Source: Pilasporangium apinafurcum (taxonomy: Eukaryota > Oomycota > Peronosporomycetes > Pythiales > Pythiaceae). From it: DNA of 64,000 nucleotides. The translations under genes and the position numbers were made by a program. Position 1 is the first letter of the stretch. Each line of letters begins with the position of its first letter. The notes under the pieces were generated by a model that worked only from the letters and a program-made list of their open reading frames with translations, did no database searches and was not told where the DNA came from. Location of the stretch: the NCBI GenBank assembly GCA_001600495.1, contig BCKE01000018.1, positions 77,514-141,513 on the forward strand. Reading direction: 5' to 3'. Positions 11,992 to 23,798 of this stretch are shown here, piece after piece.

Positions 11992-14396
11992 TCAAAGTCG
12001 AGCTTTCTCACGAGCGAGTTCCTCACGAATAGGAAGCAACAACTCACGAAGCGCTACTTTGTCATCTCCATGGTTCAGAGGATTGTGTTTCGCTGACTCA
12101 TACAACGCCTCATACACATTCCCATCATAACGACCCAGTGTCGAGTTCAATGAGTGATCAGAGAAATTGAAACCATCGACCAGTGTCACTGCATATGGAC
12201 GGATTTGCAGCAGCAACTCCTCAATGTCGCTACGGATCAATGGCAACTCCGATGGGAACACGGATCCACTCTCCATAAACTCACCTGCATCAGTCTCCAA
12301 TTGCGTCAATGCAAATAAGTGACATAACAGCTGAATTGCGATATGCACATCTGGAGAGGAAATGGTCTCCACACTTAATGTTGCTGGTGATTGAATAGCA
12401 TCAGCAAAACTCGTGACGACAATCAGTTTGCTGTATGCCATCGATAACTTGTAGCATTCAACCGAGTGGTTCTGGATCCCAGCAGCAATGGATGGTGCAT
12501 TCGCAGTCTTCTTCTCTAACGATCGGAGCAGGTAAAGGAAACGTTGCTGGAACACTTGCACATATTGTTGTGGTTCCAGCCATTGCTGTTTTGTACGTGA
12601 CTGCACGTTAATCGGCTTGTCGATGTTGCTGATGAACTTCATCGAGTCTGGAAGGTATCCCTTTCTGCGGTAGACTGCTAGAATTTTGAGTAGCGTGCGA
12701 CCGGTCTAGATAGTAAGCAGATCGTTAGTGAGTTAAGAGTGCGTAATAGTAGCAAAAGAGACTGATTTGTATACCTGAAGTGTGAGGACATAGTTCTCTC
12801 CTTCGGCGGTCACTTGGAGGAGCATGTCGCCAAGTATGATCTACAGCAGCATATTAGTCAGCAACTCCGTTATGCAAATAACCAGCTAAACAAGTCCATG
12901 ATGATCATGGCGTATACCGGGATGCCTATATACACAGATTCATACGATTAGTGAGAAAACAGTTTGTGTAGCAGCCTGAGAACATGAACAAATTACCACT
13001 GGAAAGCAAATATCCATGACCGCCACATGCCTAGGAAAATGCATTATCATATCATCAATAAGATCAAAGCAAAGAATATTATAGTTCTTAAGTAGTCTTT
13101 TCATGCAACTTACCCGGCGACACACTTCAATACCTCGTCCTGCAAGATCAGTGCCAAACACCTTGAAACCACAACTCATCGCATGCCCAACCGCAAGCAA
13201 ACTTGCGTTGCCTTGGTGAACTTGCTTGGATAATTCACGCGTGAACGCGTCCATATTGTTACCTACGATTTGTAGTGAGAAAAAAATTCCATTAGTACAA
13301 ACCATTTGTTGATGTCACGTGGCAATAATGCTCATGAACCTGTCAAAATGATGGCGTATGCAGCAGCAAGCAGCGGGAAGAGACGATACTGTTGACTTTG
13401 GTAGTCCAAGACACTCAGCTCCTCAGATGAATCCGATATATTCGCGTCATATCCTTGCTGGCGAACAGCAGAGTAGCGAATAGCGATCGTACACGACTTC
13501 CCCAATGCAACTCCAGTCGCGCGTACGTATGACATGCGCGTCTGCAGCATGGTAAAGTAAAGAAGTTCTTGTGGAACTTGTGTATTCTTCACATAATTTC
13601 CCTCACGAGTCACCATATTTACACGCATGCCCATATGCTCACGTGGGACCCGAACGCGATCAAATTTGCAGTACCCGTTATCCACATTGTTGTATCCAAC
13701 CTTTGGCCCTATATCGCCCATTGCAATCCCAGGTAGCGGGTCATGTGTCTCCAAATCCCGCAATTGCACCATGAAATTGTGCACGCCGTAATCCTTGCCA
13801 TGTAGAATTAAGCGAGCGTAGACGACTGCGAAATTGGCGGTCAAAGCGAGTGCGCCTGGCCACCACTTGATGGAACTGAGCGTAGGCGAATGGATCTCAA
13901 ACTCATCCGTGCTCGGAATGTACGTGGCAGTGGTCTCCAACCCACGTACATTTGACCCATGACCTAATTCTGTCTGAGCATAGCAGCCTACCATGTGCCA
14001 GTCCTTAGCCATTTGCATCCATTTAGTCTGTTGCTCCTTAGTGAAGAGCAATCCCAAGTTCTTGATGAACATGAGAGTATGCAGTCTCGTTGCGGCCACA
14101 CAGCCCGTAAATCCCTGGTAGATCGACCGCATCAGGTCCGTGTCTTCCTCGCCCAGGTGATGGCGGCGTGCGATGATCTCCATCTGAGCAGACATCCGCA
14201 GCGCGTGCTTGTATTGTTGATCACGTGGAAGGTAGATCATGTTGGGGCTGATATTAAACAGAGGATCTTGTAACAGCAACTGCTCCAGTCGTTCCATCTT
14301 CTCCACATGGGCTCTGCTCTTATGCAGCACATACGCAAGCTCCCGCGCTGACAGCCTCGTTCGCTCGCGCTCAGTAGTTAGTCGTGACGATGCCAT
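11992..14396 (-). CDS. Acyl-CoA oxidase, peroxisomal (array copy C)
   Basis: Exons 14396-13340, 13262-13114, 13030-12997, an 8-nt microexon 12925-12918, 12840-12775 and 12705-11992 close in phase and give about 675 residues. It has the same FAD and substrate blocks as copies A and B (TELGHGSNVRGLETT, YNNVDNGYCKFDRVRVPREH, ACGGHGY) and ends in the PTS1-like ARL. The start MASSRLTTER was chosen by alignment to its paralogues. N-terminal and central parts differ from copy B at many positions, while the last exon is identical. That fits recent gene conversion rather than a young duplication of the whole gene. Confidence 0.92.
11999..12816. repeat. Partner of the 818-bp identical tract
   Basis: Same sequence as 9132-9949, in the same orientation, inside oxidase copy C. 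Confidence 0.85.
12918..12925 (-). other. 8-nt microexon of oxidase C
   Basis: Reads GCATCCCG on the minus strand between a TATAG acceptor and a GTATAC donor. Same position and phase as in copy B. Confidence 0.8.
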
Positions 14397-14690
14397 CCTC
14401 ACGTTGGTCATATGCGTCTCATGTGTGATTGGAACCGATCTGATAAGCTCAACGTTGAAGAAATGAGTAAAAAGCATTTCGACAAATTTGAAATATATAG
14501 GATTTTGTATGCGCATATGTTTTGAACACTGTTTACTTGACATGGGAACTGAATGTCTAGTTGAAGTTCGTTGACAAACATGGAATCAGGCGACAACAAT
14601 CTTGGCAAGGAGCGGTGTGGGTAACTTGCTCTTTTTTCTCTATTCACAATAAATTACCCTCTTCTCCCATCTAACGTGCAAAGATGTCGA

Positions 14691-16409
14691 TCAACTATAA
14701 TCCATCTCTTCCTGTGCTTCTATTGTTCGCTCACGAGATTTCTTGGATGCTTTCTTCATAAGAGATGATCGTGGATAGACAGGGTAGTTGTATACGTTGG
14801 TTTCGTCCTCGTCGTCATCTTGAACGTCATTGCCAATTCCGTTTGACATAACTGGAGGTGTGAGGATGGCAGCTCCATCGTTCATGCTGTCATGGTATCC
14901 CCCTGACAGATGCGGAAGATATCGAGACTGTTGTTGCTGCATCAGAGTCTGTCGAGATACTGGACGAACCATTCCAAGCCCCACGCCTGATGGCTGTATT
15001 ACTGCTTCACCAAATACAGACTTCCTCTTACCACTGGATGACTTGAGCCATTGCTTACTTTTCTTCTTGTCTTTCCTCCGCCCAGTTAATGAGTTACTGG
15101 AGTAACCATCTTCTTTATGACCACCAACATCACCAGTTTTCCAGACGCTAAAGTCATCGTGCAGTTCTAACGATGTTCGCAAGTTACTACTGCTGCTTGT
15201 CGGAACCAATTTCTCGTCTTTCCTGTTCTTCCGACCACCACTTTTCCTCTTCTCTTTCCCAATGCTGGGATGCTTTTCTTCAGCTCTAGCGATAACTCGA
15301 TTCGACATCAAGCTCTTATTCCGTGAGCTTTCTAATCCTTCCCATATACCACCATACATCCCGTCATCGTCACCTGGACTAGTGCCAGTAAACTGCTGAT
15401 GATCGGAGCTAAGAGGTAGAGGCTTCACATCTAGTGGAACGCAAAGGATGCTAGATATTGCCAATGAACTCCCATTGTTTGTTGCACTAGAGTTGCTCTC
15501 GACAATAAATGGATTCGATAGCCCCTCGAAATATGGATGTTTCAAACACTCCTCACTCGTGAAGCGGTCCTCGGGGCATAACTGAAGCGTGCCTTCCAAG
15601 AAACTCGTCCCTCTCTTCGATACACGGCCAGTATATCTTCGATACAGGGTTTCAGGGTGCTTTACCTCCGGAATTTTCATTCCGGAAAACCGAGGATTAG
15701 TAGCAAAAAGTTCCCGATGTCGTTTGGACAATGCGCCAAGCATTTTTTGAATCAAGTAGAGCTGATCGATCTCGCTTTCACCAGGAAACATTGGCTGTCC
15801 TTCAATTAGTTCCCCCATGATGCATCCGATAGCCCAAATATCGACAGATTTCGTGTATTTAGTGTCGCCAAGTAGCAGTTCTGGAGCGCGGTACCATCTC
15901 GTTGCAACATATTCGGTCAATTCATTCCCATATGATCCAGGTGTGAGCAAACGAGCGAATCCAAAATCACATACCCGCAGAGAGTGCTCACCGGACGATG
16001 TATTAACAAGCAAGTTTTCAGGTTTGATGTCCCGATGAATTACATTATTGCTGTGGCAGTAGTGAATCGCACAACACAATTGAAAAGTGTACCGCCGCAC
16101 GAGCTCACTTTCAATACCATTTGGCATTTCCTCAAGCACTTCAAGCAAGTTTCTTTCCACGTACTCAAACACCAGATAGAGCCGCCCTTTCCTTCGAAAG
16201 GCTTCCTTAAGGGTAACAATATTATCGTGCTTGAGAAGGCGCAGCATCTTGACCTCGCGCAGCGTTGTCTTTCGAACCATAGGATCTTCATCCTCATTTT
16301 CTTTGAATTTCTTGATGGCAACAACCTCGTGGGTTTCCTTATTACGACATTTCAATACAACGCCATATGCACCTTCGCCGATGACGCCCAGCACCTCATA
16401 TTTGTTCAT
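14691..16409 (-). CDS. CDKL5-like protein kinase
   Basis: A single exon of 572 residues. The N-terminal kinase domain (about 1-290) has the glycine loop [11 protein letters not shown], catalytic Lys in [20 protein letters not shown] and an activation segment [15 protein letters not shown]. That TEY-type loop with the CDK-like fold is typical of cyclin-dependent kinase-like (CDKL) proteins. The remainder is basic, Ser-rich and probably disordered. In other eukaryotes CDKL kinases control cilium or flagellum length, which suits an organism with flagellated spores. No cyclin-binding helix sequence of the classic PSTAIRE form is present. Assignment to CDKL rather than another CMGC kinase is by motif only. 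Confidence 0.85.
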   Translation of the reverse strand: MNKYEVLGVIGEGAYGVVLKCRNKETHEVVAIKKFKENEDEDPMVRKTTLREVKMLRLLKHDNIVTLKEAFRRKGRLYLVFEYVERNLLEVLEEMPNGIESELVRRYTFQLCCAIHYCHSNNVIHRDIKPENLLVNTSSGEHSLRVCDFGFARLLTPGSYGNELTEYVATRWYRAPELLLGDTKYTKSVDIWAIGCIMGELIEGQPMFPGESEIDQLYLIQKMLGALSKRHRELFATNPRFSGMKIPEVKHPETLYRRYTGRVSKRGTSFLEGTLQLCPEDRFTSEECLKHPYFEGLSNPFIVESNSSATNNGSSLAISSILCVPLDVKPLPLSSDHQQFTGTSPGDDDGMYGGIWEGLESSRNKSLMSNRVIARAEEKHPSIGKEKRKSGGRKNRKDEKLVPTSSSSNLRTSLELHDDFSVWKTGDVGGHKEDGYSSNSLTGRRKDKKKSKQWLKSSSGKRKSVFGEAVIQPSGVGLGMVRPVSRQTLMQQQQSRYLPHLSGGYHDSMNDGAAILTPPVMSNGIGNDVQDDDEDETNVYNYPVYPRSSLMKKASKKSRERTIEAQEEMDYS

Positions 16410-16528
16410 GATGCTCTCTGCAAGCTCGAGCCGCTGACGTGTCCCTATTACACCATCTGCAATTGTAGTATCGGACTTCGGTATCGCTCATGAATTAAAA
16501 ATAGCGCAATCCGCGTCCGTTTCACCAC

Positions 16529-18494
16529 TTACTTATCAGTTGCACCTTCTATCTCAATGGGTTCAAAAGTCTCGTGTGAAGTTGCATCAATCTTCGTTTT
16601 CATTTGGGAATTGTCAATTGGAGCCTCGGCTCGGATACTTTGTTCGCTTGCGTCTTCAAAATTCTTGGCTGTGGGAATTTGGTCATCTTCCTCTTTAGAA
16701 TCTTGTGAAATCGCTCCAGACTCGATTCGACCATGATTACTCAGTGTTATTCCACGATCTACTGGTGGCTTATTTTCTCTGACCAGCCGTGAGTGATGCT
16801 GCTGTAAAACCTTCTTCATGGCGTCAATTCGTTCATATGCTTTCGCATTACTCTCGATCCCATCAACGTTGACTTTAACATGCTGAGTTCCATTCAACGA
16901 ACAGTCCAGTATGAATTTGTACACTGGAGTGCCAGTTACGCTGGGTCGGACACTTAAACGAACATGAGGTTCTGGCAGACAAGAATTGCTGCGTGTGTTG
17001 TCAGTACTTGATTCTCTGGATTGTGCATTTTCGTGATTATCCACAGATGCTCGTTGATTTATATTCGCAAATTGTGAATGGGCGCGAATTGCGTCCTTAA
17101 TCCACTCAACAGCTTCTTGATATGTGGTGTCAAATGTAAGCTCTTCATGTTTGTTGTGGATGGATCGGATATTTTGGAATATCATTACCGCTAAATCGTT
17201 CAGGATATGATCAATTTGTTGATCGTGTTGTTCTGCAAATAGACGCCAATTAAAGCCAAGCAGGGCTTGCTCTGTAAAGGCTGTTACACTTGCACGTGTC
17301 CATGGGAAAAGTGTTTTTCTCTGTTCTACCATCAATTCTTGTACCAGCTGCTTCATATATTCGTCCACCACAATTGCGGTAGCAACAGCTGCAGTATCGT
17401 CGAAGGTCCCGACCAGTTCCGCGATGTTTGACGTTTTCACACTGGATACATAAATGATGAAATCAACAAGGTCCTGCAACACATCAGGAAAAAATAACAT
17501 CGGTAAGTACACCTCGAATCGAATCATCAGCAGATGGAGATCGGGACAAGCATACATCCAATGGCATGTTGGCGATTTGATCTATAGATCATTGCAGCAA
17601 ACAGATTAGCATGACCATTTTCACGCATAAGAATGCCAACTCATGTCACATCAAACCTTTTCCGTAGAAGAAATTTTCCAGGCCTCGTTGGATCTCCGTT
17701 TGCATTAATTCACTTGTAAACTACGACCATTCCAAGCATCATTCACTAATTCATCGACGATTTGACTAATTGGCATTCGCACTTACCGCCATACTGTGTG
17801 CGAGACGAACTGCACCACTTCGACGTTCAAGCGATTCCAAATAGGAGGTACCTTCATCCAAGAGTAACTGATGATACGGTGCTGGATTGGTTGGCCCCAG
17901 AAACCTATGGGTCAATGTTCGCTGTACAACGCTATCCACACCTTGCTCCTCCTCCTCAACTACATCCGACTCTCCTCCTTCCGCTTCACTGACGTCAGTA
18001 TCCATTAACAGTTGAATCTTCCTGCGATAAAGATTATCACTGGATGGAACACCTATGCTTCGCTTAATTTTGTGGATGCGCTGGTTTCGTTCTCGGATCT
18101 CTTGCACACGATCACTTTTAGAGTTTTCTTTCGCAAATATGGGGAGAAAGCAGCTACACAACTGTCGACTGTCTGGTCCTTTCACGTCCACTGTTTTCTT
18201 CTGCAAGCATCGCTGCTGTTGTTGGTGCTGTAAACAGCGACAGTGGCTAAATCTATCGTATTCTTGACGGCAACCACGACAGAGTGGACACCACGACGCC
18301 ACTACCGTGCAGTTACAGGCGCGTGACTCTAGACAGAGATCACGCCGGGATCTGGGATCACCACAGATACAGTGCTTTTCGATGCATTTGCGGCAGATAT
18401 AGCAGGTTTCTTTGTAGTCGCATCCACAGGAGTGCCGTTTCCGCTTCTTTTTGCCGAGTTCTGTTGCCATTTGCTGTTCATTCATTGCCATCAT
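16529..18494 (-). CDS. Uncharacterised protein with Cys-rich N-terminus
   Basis: Exons 18494-17787, 17720-17657, 17581-17511 and 17473-16529 close in phase, giving about 595 residues. The last intron is only 37 nt. The N-terminal 90 residues are rich in Cys and basic residues (for example HSCGCDYKETCYICRKC) and could bind zinc, but the spacing matches no finger I know. A conserved-looking core follows (QTEIQRGLENFFYG, then a helical region with FFPWTRAS-like segments), and an acidic tail ends the protein. No signal peptide or membrane span is present. The ATG at 18494 lies about 125 bp from the divergent FAM32A start, so the two probably share a promoter. Function unknown. Confidence 0.7.
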
Positions 18495-18619
18495 TGGCAA
18501 TCGCTGCCAGCAATCACCAAGTTGCACCAGTTAGAAACGTCACTTCTAACGTTTCTATAAGAGAATGTAGCACATTCCATTCAGGGCGTTTCTAGAAGAA
18601 ACACACACAACAATAAAAG

Positions 18620-19105
18620 ATGGAGCATGTGAAGCGAGGGAAGCTGAAGCTGAAGAACGCTAGTACGCTGAAAGTGTCTTCCAAGAAACACAAGACAAAG
18701 CGAAAGAAAGAGAAAAAGCAAGTCCGAGAAGAGCTAGGAGAAGAAAAGCCACAGGATGAGGATGTTGAAGTGGTAGTGAGCGACCTCACACCCGCACAGC
18801 GCAGACATGAAGAGCATCGCAGAAAACGCGTAAGTGCTGAAGCATGTGAATGACTATATGTATGCTGCTGCTAATCAATTCAATTCATAGGAGGAAGAAG
18901 AAATCGAGAAAGTAGCGAGCAAGACCTACCGCCAACGTGTAGAAGAGCTGAACCAATACCTCGGTACTCTCACTGAGCATCACGACATACCACGGGTACG
19001 TATTATCAAGCATTCATCCCCACTTGCATACGAAAGGGCTTACAATCTATATGACTACATCATTGTGTATTTACTGTATAGGTCTCTGCTGCTGGTAATG
19101 GTTAA
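18620..19105 (+). CDS. FAM32A: FAM32A homologue
   Basis: Exons 18620-18829, 18891-18995 and 19082-19105 close in phase and give 112 residues, the same length as the animal protein. It begins with a GKLKLK block and a Lys-rich stretch, then DLTPAQRR, and the diagnostic ending KTYRQRVEELNQYLGTLTEH followed by HDIPRV. FAM32A is a small nuclear RNA-binding protein found in the spliceosome catalytic step complex, where it helps exon ligation. The last exon is only 24 nt. Confidence 0.9.
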
Positions 19106-19212
19106 AAGCACACTATGTATCTTTGCACGTAGCAAAATCTTCTACTTTGCGTTCATTGATGGGTCAATCTTTATCCTCTATGGACCAACACCATATATTC
19201 TCTCCGATGTTG

Positions 19213-21789
19213 CTAATCTTCATACACAGTGACAGGCGCATGCTTCGCGTACGCATTACACTCTTCATTACTGGCCCAATTACGATGCTTGTCATCGCCA
19301 CACGCTAAATACAACTCGCACAAATGCGTATAGGTACTATGGCAGTTCATCGGATTCGAATGCTTGCAGCGAATCTCTTGAATCATCCCCCCAAGTTCAT
19401 CAACTTTCGGAACAATATCGTTCTCTGGTTTGATAGTAAGCACGTAATCCCGGATGTGTTGGGCTTGGATGTCAAATCGACCACGCGTATAGAGAAGCCC
19501 CGGTCCAGAGAATGAGACGGCGCGTGTTTTTGTCTTGGCACCTACCATCGCTGCCATCGCTCCACCCAGACTGTGGCCAGTGAGAACGATGTTGTCTCCA
19601 ACACGCTTCCGAATCTTATTGACATGATCAACAAGATCATCGTATACTGGAGGAGGCATGATCTTCGAGATAAGGTCCATCGAGAGCAACTTGACCACAA
19701 ACGCCCGTGGAAGCTGCTTGAGGAATGGAATAAATGTGTTGACAGCTTGCATAATCAAGATGCCAAACCAAAAATGCATGTCTTCCAAAGCATCTGTCGC
19801 TGATGCTGTGCCTCGCACCGCCACAACGGTCATGTTGATGGCCGAGAAGTAAAGCTCCACCCATACCTGCTGGTCTGTAGTGATGTTGTTACGAGCAACG
19901 TAGTCCCAATCGTCCAGCGTTGTGCCATTAAAGCGGTTTTCTAACGACTCTTTTTGGATTTCCGTCGTGGATCCATAGGCAGCATCTGCAATCAGCGCAA
20001 AATCCAAGATGGAAAGCCCATCGTAATTGAGCGTACAGACAGGGTATTCGGCCGTATCCCACAATATGGTAGTTGCACTATTTTTCACAGACCCATTTGT
20101 CGATTCAATATCTGTTCCATTGCCATATACTCCAAGATCAAATTCACCACCCGTCACAAACGTTCCAACAAGGTATGTCGAAGAGAAGAAGATCAGCGAA
20201 AGAAGCGCAAATGTGATCACAAATTTGTGGAACGTCCGACCAAACACTTGAGGGAACCGCTTCTGGATGTCCGAGCTCAGCAGAATCAAACAAATGCACA
20301 TCAACGGCCACCCAAAGAAGAACGACGCCATTGACACTAACGCGGCGCCGATGGTCAGTACGGACAGAATCGTCACGCGAACGTTGAATGAGAACTTCAA
20401 CCACGGGTTCTTGGCTCGCAAGTTGGCGCGTAGTTCACGGAGGCGTTGAACGCGAGCCTGGCCACTGCGATCTTCCGTCGTTGTTCCAGTCGGTTCACTT
20501 GTCATCTGAATCGACACATCGCCATTAGAGCCTTGAGATACGCTTTCATGGTCTTCTGTATCCTCCTTGCGTATCGTTTTCATGCATTTACCTGCACAGC
20601 ATCGCATGGGGCTAAAGAATGCACCCACATGGTGGAAGAATCGAAAGCCAACGTCCAAGAGCCATAATTGCTCTGCGCGTTTCTCCCGTTCCAATAACCC
20701 CACAGCACGACGCATCACGCGACGTTGTCGTCGATAGTTACTGACAAGTGTACGCATCTTGGGGTTGCGACTGCTCCAAAAATGTGCGATGACCCACATG
20801 ACAAGGTAGACGCTGAGACACCAGAACCCCATGCGGACATAGGCGAGGAATGCGCGATTGATCGACCAGGACGCCAAAATCTCAGTTATCAGACAAACCG
20901 CAGTCACGATTTCAAACAACACGGGACAAATGAAATCCACAATCAAAAACGTCGACAGATCAATGGGCGGACCGTCGTATTGCACTCTTTTCAGCAACAG
21001 CGTAGTTTTAATAGCCATTTTGGCACGTTTCCATCGGCTGGCAGCGTCAGACGAATGGGAGTCAGAGACTGGCTCCGTTTCTTGGTCAGTTGCGTTTTCT
21101 GATTCTTCCCAGGCTGCGTCCTCTTCTTCTTTGTCTTCATCTACGAATGGATCATCTTTCGCAGTTAAAAGCAATTTAGTCCCACGTAAAGGTGGTGGTT
21201 CATCCGATGGTACAGATGAAGAGCGCGATGGCTCTTCCTCGTCGTGTTTCTTCTCGTCAAACATGACGGGATCTGGAATTTCCTTCCGATGACGCAAATA
21301 ATGAATCACAACCGCTACCGCTAAACGAAAGTTGGGCAACGATCCATCGTTTTTATTGATCGCGTCAAAGAAGAGACGCGTACCTTCCTCGAAGAAATAT
21401 GACAAAAAGAAGAGCACGAGTGGAAGAAATACGAGTAATAGAATGGACCGCTCGATATAGTAGTCATCATACTTGGCACTGGGGAGGAAGATGGCGAAAA
21501 AGATCTCCATAAGCAAGGTAAAAGAAAACATGATGATCATCATCAGCACCAAAAACGATAAATAACCAAACCGAAACTGGCAGGTTGTGCGGTAAAAACG
21601 CCAGAAGGAGTTATCTCGATGATAAGCATGTAGCTCTTCAGCTCGCCCTTCACCCGTCGCTAGTTCTCGGTCGATCTGCCAAAAGACACCCGAGGGAGAG
21701 GATGCTGCAGATGGGACCACGGGCGCATCATTGTCCGGTCGACGATGCGTAAGGGGGGAGAAGCGGCGATCGTGGCTGGTGCTGGACAT
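19213..21789 (-). CDS. Multispanning class-3 lipase (intronless paralogue)
   Basis: A single exon of 858 residues. The N-terminal half carries several hydrophobic segments: about 60-95, 105-130, a paired set near 275-350, and two more near 480-560. An acidic loop lies between them. The C-terminal domain is a class-3 lipase with the nucleophile elbow GHSLGGAMAAM and downstream Asp and His candidates (KPENDIVPK; THLCELY). The layout of membrane spans followed by a lipase_3 domain recalls diacylglycerol lipases. Substrate is not known. A paralogue with two introns lies at 44403-47111 on the other strand. The stop is about 110 bp beyond the FAM32A stop (convergent). Confidence 0.88.
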   Translation of the reverse strand: MSSTSHDRRFSPLTHRRPDNDAPVVPSAASSPSGVFWQIDRELATGEGRAEELHAYHRDNSFWRFYRTTCQFRFGYLSFLVLMMIIMFSFTLLMEIFFAIFLPSAKYDDYYIERSILLLVFLPLVLFFLSYFFEEGTRLFFDAINKNDGSLPNFRLAVAVVIHYLRHRKEIPDPVMFDEKKHDEEEPSRSSSVPSDEPPPLRGTKLLLTAKDDPFVDEDKEEEDAAWEESENATDQETEPVSDSHSSDAASRWKRAKMAIKTTLLLKRVQYDGPPIDLSTFLIVDFICPVLFEIVTAVCLITEILASWSINRAFLAYVRMGFWCLSVYLVMWVIAHFWSSRNPKMRTLVSNYRRQRRVMRRAVGLLEREKRAEQLWLLDVGFRFFHHVGAFFSPMRCCAGKCMKTIRKEDTEDHESVSQGSNGDVSIQMTSEPTGTTTEDRSGQARVQRLRELRANLRAKNPWLKFSFNVRVTILSVLTIGAALVSMASFFFGWPLMCICLILLSSDIQKRFPQVFGRTFHKFVITFALLSLIFFSSTYLVGTFVTGGEFDLGVYGNGTDIESTNGSVKNSATTILWDTAEYPVCTLNYDGLSILDFALIADAAYGSTTEIQKESLENRFNGTTLDDWDYVARNNITTDQQVWVELYFSAINMTVVAVRGTASATDALEDMHFWFGILIMQAVNTFIPFLKQLPRAFVVKLLSMDLISKIMPPPVYDDLVDHVNKIRKRVGDNIVLTGHSLGGAMAAMVGAKTKTRAVSFSGPGLLYTRGRFDIQAQHIRDYVLTIKPENDIVPKVDELGGMIQEIRCKHSNPMNCHSTYTHLCELYLACGDDKHRNWASNEECNAYAKHAPVTVYED

Positions 21790-22302
21790 GTGGAACCGAT
21801 GAGTGAGTGAAGACCCGTTCGAACCGTTACCTCCAAAACCAGTGTGTCAGGAAAATAATGTGGGTTCATCTGATAGGTTCATTCAACTGGGAGCAGTACT
21901 GTAGACTGAAATAGGTTCGACCAGGAAAAACCCAAGCTAAACCCCGAAAATCACAAAACCATCTGCTTAAAGCATTGCGTTGATTCGATAGATAACCACC
22001 AATGAATAGGAACCTACGGTGCAGCATTTGATGAAACGGATTCGCTCCATACACAACAACAAAAAAACTCCACATATATATTTGATATGATGCGCTGACA
22101 TGGGTAGGCGCCATATCATCATATTACCAGCTGTTATGAGATGTATGCAGATCATCATTTATCCATCATTTGGATTTTAATTCCAAAACTCAAAAACCCA
22201 CCCAAACCGAACATATCCAACATATAATGGTTTGTGTTCCAACGAACTTAAAGAGAATCGCTAAGTTCGAACTTGAACACCTTGCAAAGCTCAAACGTGG
22301 AA
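21790..22302. other. Intergenic, divergent promoter of lipase and THOC3
   Basis: About 510 bp between two divergent starts. No coding exon or known motif was recognised. Confidence 0.6.
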
Positions 22303-23708
22303 ATGGAGACCAATGGAAACGGCAATACTGTGCCATTTGTGCAATTGCCCGAGATCTACGGCCACTCACGGAAAGTCTACGCATTAGAATTTAACTCTAC
22401 TGGTACGCTACTCGCATCGGGTTCGAATGACAAAAGTATCCGGGTGTGGTCTGTCGATTCGGTAAGCGTATAGGTCGTTTTCTAAACAGCACACCTGAAT
22501 GCATGACTCAGTCAACTTTCGGTGTTGAACACTTGTAGGACCGGGACCCTAGTGACCTGAGAGGTCACACAGATTCTATTCACTCTCTGGCATGGGACCC
22601 TATGTCACCTCATAGGTTAGCGAGCACAGGAGCGGATAAGACTGTCCGCATTTGGGACGTTAAGAGTGGGAAGATCGCACACAGTATTTCTCTCCAGAGC
22701 GAAGCGTTGAATATCGTCTATAGCCACGATGGGAAATATATTGCAGTGAGCAATCTGGACTGCGTGACGCTGATCGATACACGGAAGAAGCGGGTAGTGC
22801 GACGTGTGGTAAATCCGTACGAGGTGAGGTTACGCTGTCTGGAAAATGCATATTCTGCCATTTCACGAGACTCTATCAATTGTTGGTAGGTATACGAGGT
22901 GCAATTCAGCAAGTCTGCATTCCTGTTTGTTGCAGCAGGTATGATTTCGACATTGTACGATTATGCCGATGGTGTAGTTGCGGTATATTTATTGGGTGTT
23001 TTAACGTTGGAACAGGCCATCCTGCAGGCTATGGCACATTTGAGATCATGCGCGTAGTGGCGGAAAAGAAAGGCAATCCAAACCTCGAGAATGTACACAA
23101 AGTATGACACAAAATCGATGCACGTAATTAAATGGTGGTTGCTGATGTGGGTGGATCGTCACTGATAGGTGGTTGCACACGCTGGTAGTTGTGTGTGTCT
23201 TGATCTCCACCCATCCGGAAGGTATGGAAATTCTGAAACTAGTCGAGCTTTTTCTTCGCGAGTATTTTCTTATTTATCTATTCTTTCTATCTTTTCAGGT
23301 TCGTTGCTCTTGGAGGAGTCGATTCGCTCGTGAGTTTGTGGGATTTGGAAGAACTTTACTGTGTGCGAACATTCGTCGTTACAACGTAAGTGCTTCTTAA
23401 AGAGTCAACAGGACAAGGCAATCAATTAAGGAAAATGCTGCATCCCTTTCAGGTCAAGCATCCGAGCGGTACGATTCAGTCATGATGGCTGCTACTTGGC
23501 AATTGGAAATGAAGACACAAATCTCGTTGTTGTCGAAACGGACACGGGAAAAATAGCGCTGACCGTACAGTTGCAGAATGTACTGCAGTATTTGTGTTGG
23601 CATCCAAGCAGAAACATGCTGGCGTATGTAGGTGATAAGCCATCAAATGAGAAGAACGCGAATAGAGATGGTGTCATCAAGATGATTGAGATTAAGGATC
23701 GTCAATAG
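22303..23708 (+). CDS. THOC3: THO complex subunit 3 (THOC3/TEX1), WD40 protein
   Basis: Seven exons close in phase: 22303-22461, 22539-22823, 22899-22938, 23028-23101, 23169-23221, 23299-23385 and 23453-23708, giving 317 residues. WD40 blades are clear: GHSRKVYALEF followed by ASGSNDKSIRVWSVDS, GHTDSIHSLAWDP then TGADKTVRIWDV, and GGVDSLVSLWDLEELYCVRT. The last matches the THOC3 form closely (SLWDV-DEL-CVR in animals). THOC3 is part of the THO/TREX complex, which couples transcription with mRNA export in the nucleus. The length and blade order fit the family. Confidence 0.88.
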
Positions 23709-23798
23709 ATGATTATGTAGCAGCATCACTATAACATAACATCATGGTTTGTTTCGGTGTGACTCGACGAGTTGTATTAAACCAGTGTGTTTCTCAGC

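Noticed and set aside
17474-17510. Retention of the 37-nt stretch as coding sequence
   Set aside because: With the upstream exon in its correct phase, reading through meets a stop, so splicing is needed.
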